Of a stretch of 37,069 bases of DNA, positions 36,657 to 37,069 are shown piece after piece. The notes under the pieces were generated by a model. The model made no database searches. It saw only the letters and a program-made list of their open reading frames with translations, and was not told the origin of the DNA. The stretch is from a virus. Position numbers and translations under genes: made by a program. Each line of letters begins with the position of its first letter. Within the stretch, counting starts at the first letter, position 1. The stretch covers positions 1-37,069 of IMG/VR virus record IMGVR_UViG_3300006638_000011; one strand, given 5' to 3'.

Positions 36657-36812
36657 TTAATAAAGATATTTCGATTCACTTTGACAATGCCCATCACATG
36701 TAGCTAGGTGCCAGACTATCCATAAGTGATAGAGCACGTATAACGACGCAAAGAACCAGAACGCTAGATCAAAACAGATATCGAGCGTCAAAACTGCTTT
36801 CCTTCCGTTCAT
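36657..36812 (-). CDS. Small membrane protein (51 aa), unknown
   Basis: The ATG at 36812 overlaps the stop of the upstream 39-residue gene (ATGA). A long hydrophobic, aromatic segment spans about residues 10-37 (DICFDLAFWFFASLYVLYHL and on), followed by a polar end with two Cys residues. It is probably a single-pass inner-membrane protein. The coupling and the good hydrophobic pattern support it; no function is known. Confidence 0.5.
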   Translation of the reverse strand: MNGRKAVLTLDICFDLAFWFFASLYVLYHLWIVWHLATCDGHCQSESKYLY

Positions 36813-36928
36813 TCCCCAGCGCACCAGCAGTTATTCTCGTCCGGGAGACTGGTGTACTGAGGCTGCATGCGGAGCGCTCTTGCCAGCTTCCGTGCCACCC
36901 TCTCAAGTTCGGCTTTGCTCGCTTTCAC
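36809..36928 (-). CDS. Small basic protein (39 aa), unknown
   Basis: The GTG at 36928 has an AGGAG site five bases upstream. The product begins VKASKAELERVARKLARALR, a basic amphipathic helix, and ends with CWCAGE. Its stop overlaps the start of the next gene (ATGA). The good ribosome site and tight packing make it a likely real microprotein. Confidence 0.5.
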   Translation of the reverse strand: MKASKAELERVARKLARALRMQPQYTSLPDENNCWCAGE

Positions 36929-36936
36929 TGCTGCTC

Positions 36937-37069
36937 CTAGTTTGCGCCGTGCGCACGTGCGTCCACATTTATATCTCCGCCAACTAGAAATACATTCGCA
37001 ATATGCCTCACCTCAAGGTCAGCGTGGCTTCCCCAATTATTCCAGTGAATGACAGCGGATAATCCTCGC
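36937..37069 (-). CDS. C-terminal end of an unknown gene entering from the right edge
   Basis: A minus-strand frame is open from the window edge for 43 codons and stops at 36939-36937, just before the ribosome site of the next gene. The visible end includes SHADLEVRHIANVFLVGGDI. Another frame (stopping near 37010) is also open from the edge, so the choice is uncertain and no family can be named. Confidence 0.35.
   Translation of the reverse strand, partial: RGLSAVIHWNNWGSHADLEVRHIANVFLVGGDINVDARAHGAN

Noticed and set aside
36872-37000. 22-codon frame with a GGAG site before the 39-residue gene
   Set aside because: The frame is very short and overlaps two better-supported frames; it could be a leader peptide but there is no further support.
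1-37069. tRNA, rRNA, integrase, IS element or host gene
   Set aside because: I looked for integrase and transposase motifs, tRNA-like cloverleaf ends and inverted repeat borders and found none that I could support.

Overview
This window reads as most of the genome (or an internal part of a prophage) of a temperate, short-tailed (podovirus-like) phage of a Gram-negative host, most likely a proteobacterium. The basis is a lambda-style regulatory layout, a P22/SU10-type head and tail set (large portal, scaffold, DUF5309/SU10-type major capsid protein, adaptor, P22 gp10-like nozzle, three ejection-type proteins), tail spikes, and an M15-type endolysin with small membrane lysis proteins. No integrase, att site, tRNA, IS element or host gene is visible, so the exact host and the phage ends stay open.

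Layout. (1) 1-2381, minus strand: a tightly coupled early-left operon (ATGA or TAATG overlaps) running from a promoter/operator near 2410-2448 through small unknown genes and an Ala/Tyr/Asp repeat protein to a recombination pair, an ERF-type single-strand annealing protein and a YqaJ-type exonuclease cut by the window edge. (2) 2467-3259: immunity region with a short CI-like repressor (minus) facing a Cro-like protein (plus) across an operator with TATAGCA half sites, followed by a ribbon-helix-helix regulator. (3) 3262-4049: an unusual regulatory block with a small minus-strand membrane ORF, a rightward terminator, a stack of hairpins that look like a c4-type antisense RNA or an oop-type leftward RNA, and tandem GATAG-N7-CTAT sites. 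(4) 4050-5827: early-right operon with a DnaT-like replication protein, a VRR-NUC-like nuclease, very small coupled genes and a Q-like antiterminator. (5) 5830-6016: a candidate late promoter with early terminators, as in lambda PR'-tR'.

(6) 6025-35724, plus strand: the late operon. It carries fiber/glycosidase-like and beta-rich structural genes, terminase, a tail spike with an S74 chaperone domain, portal, scaffold and major capsid protein. Next comes a five-gene glycosylation-type cassette (GT29/sialyltransferase-like, TPR glycosyltransferase, SAM methyltransferase, two DxD glycosyltransferases) that splits the head genes from the neck genes. Then follow adaptor, nozzle, a cupin-like plus SET-domain protein, three ejection proteins, a second tail spike and the lysis cassette. 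(7) 35499-37069, minus strand: a converging set of small unknown genes, several below 60 codons. The gene order at both edges fits one leftward operon interrupted by the window boundary, as expected for a circular or circularly permuted phage map, but the two edges do not join directly in frame.

The most unusual content is the glycosyltransferase/methyltransferase cassette inside the capsid-neck gene order, the SET-domain protein among the ejection genes, a Sec-type signal sequence on a tail spike, and the hairpin-rich block at 3567-3802.
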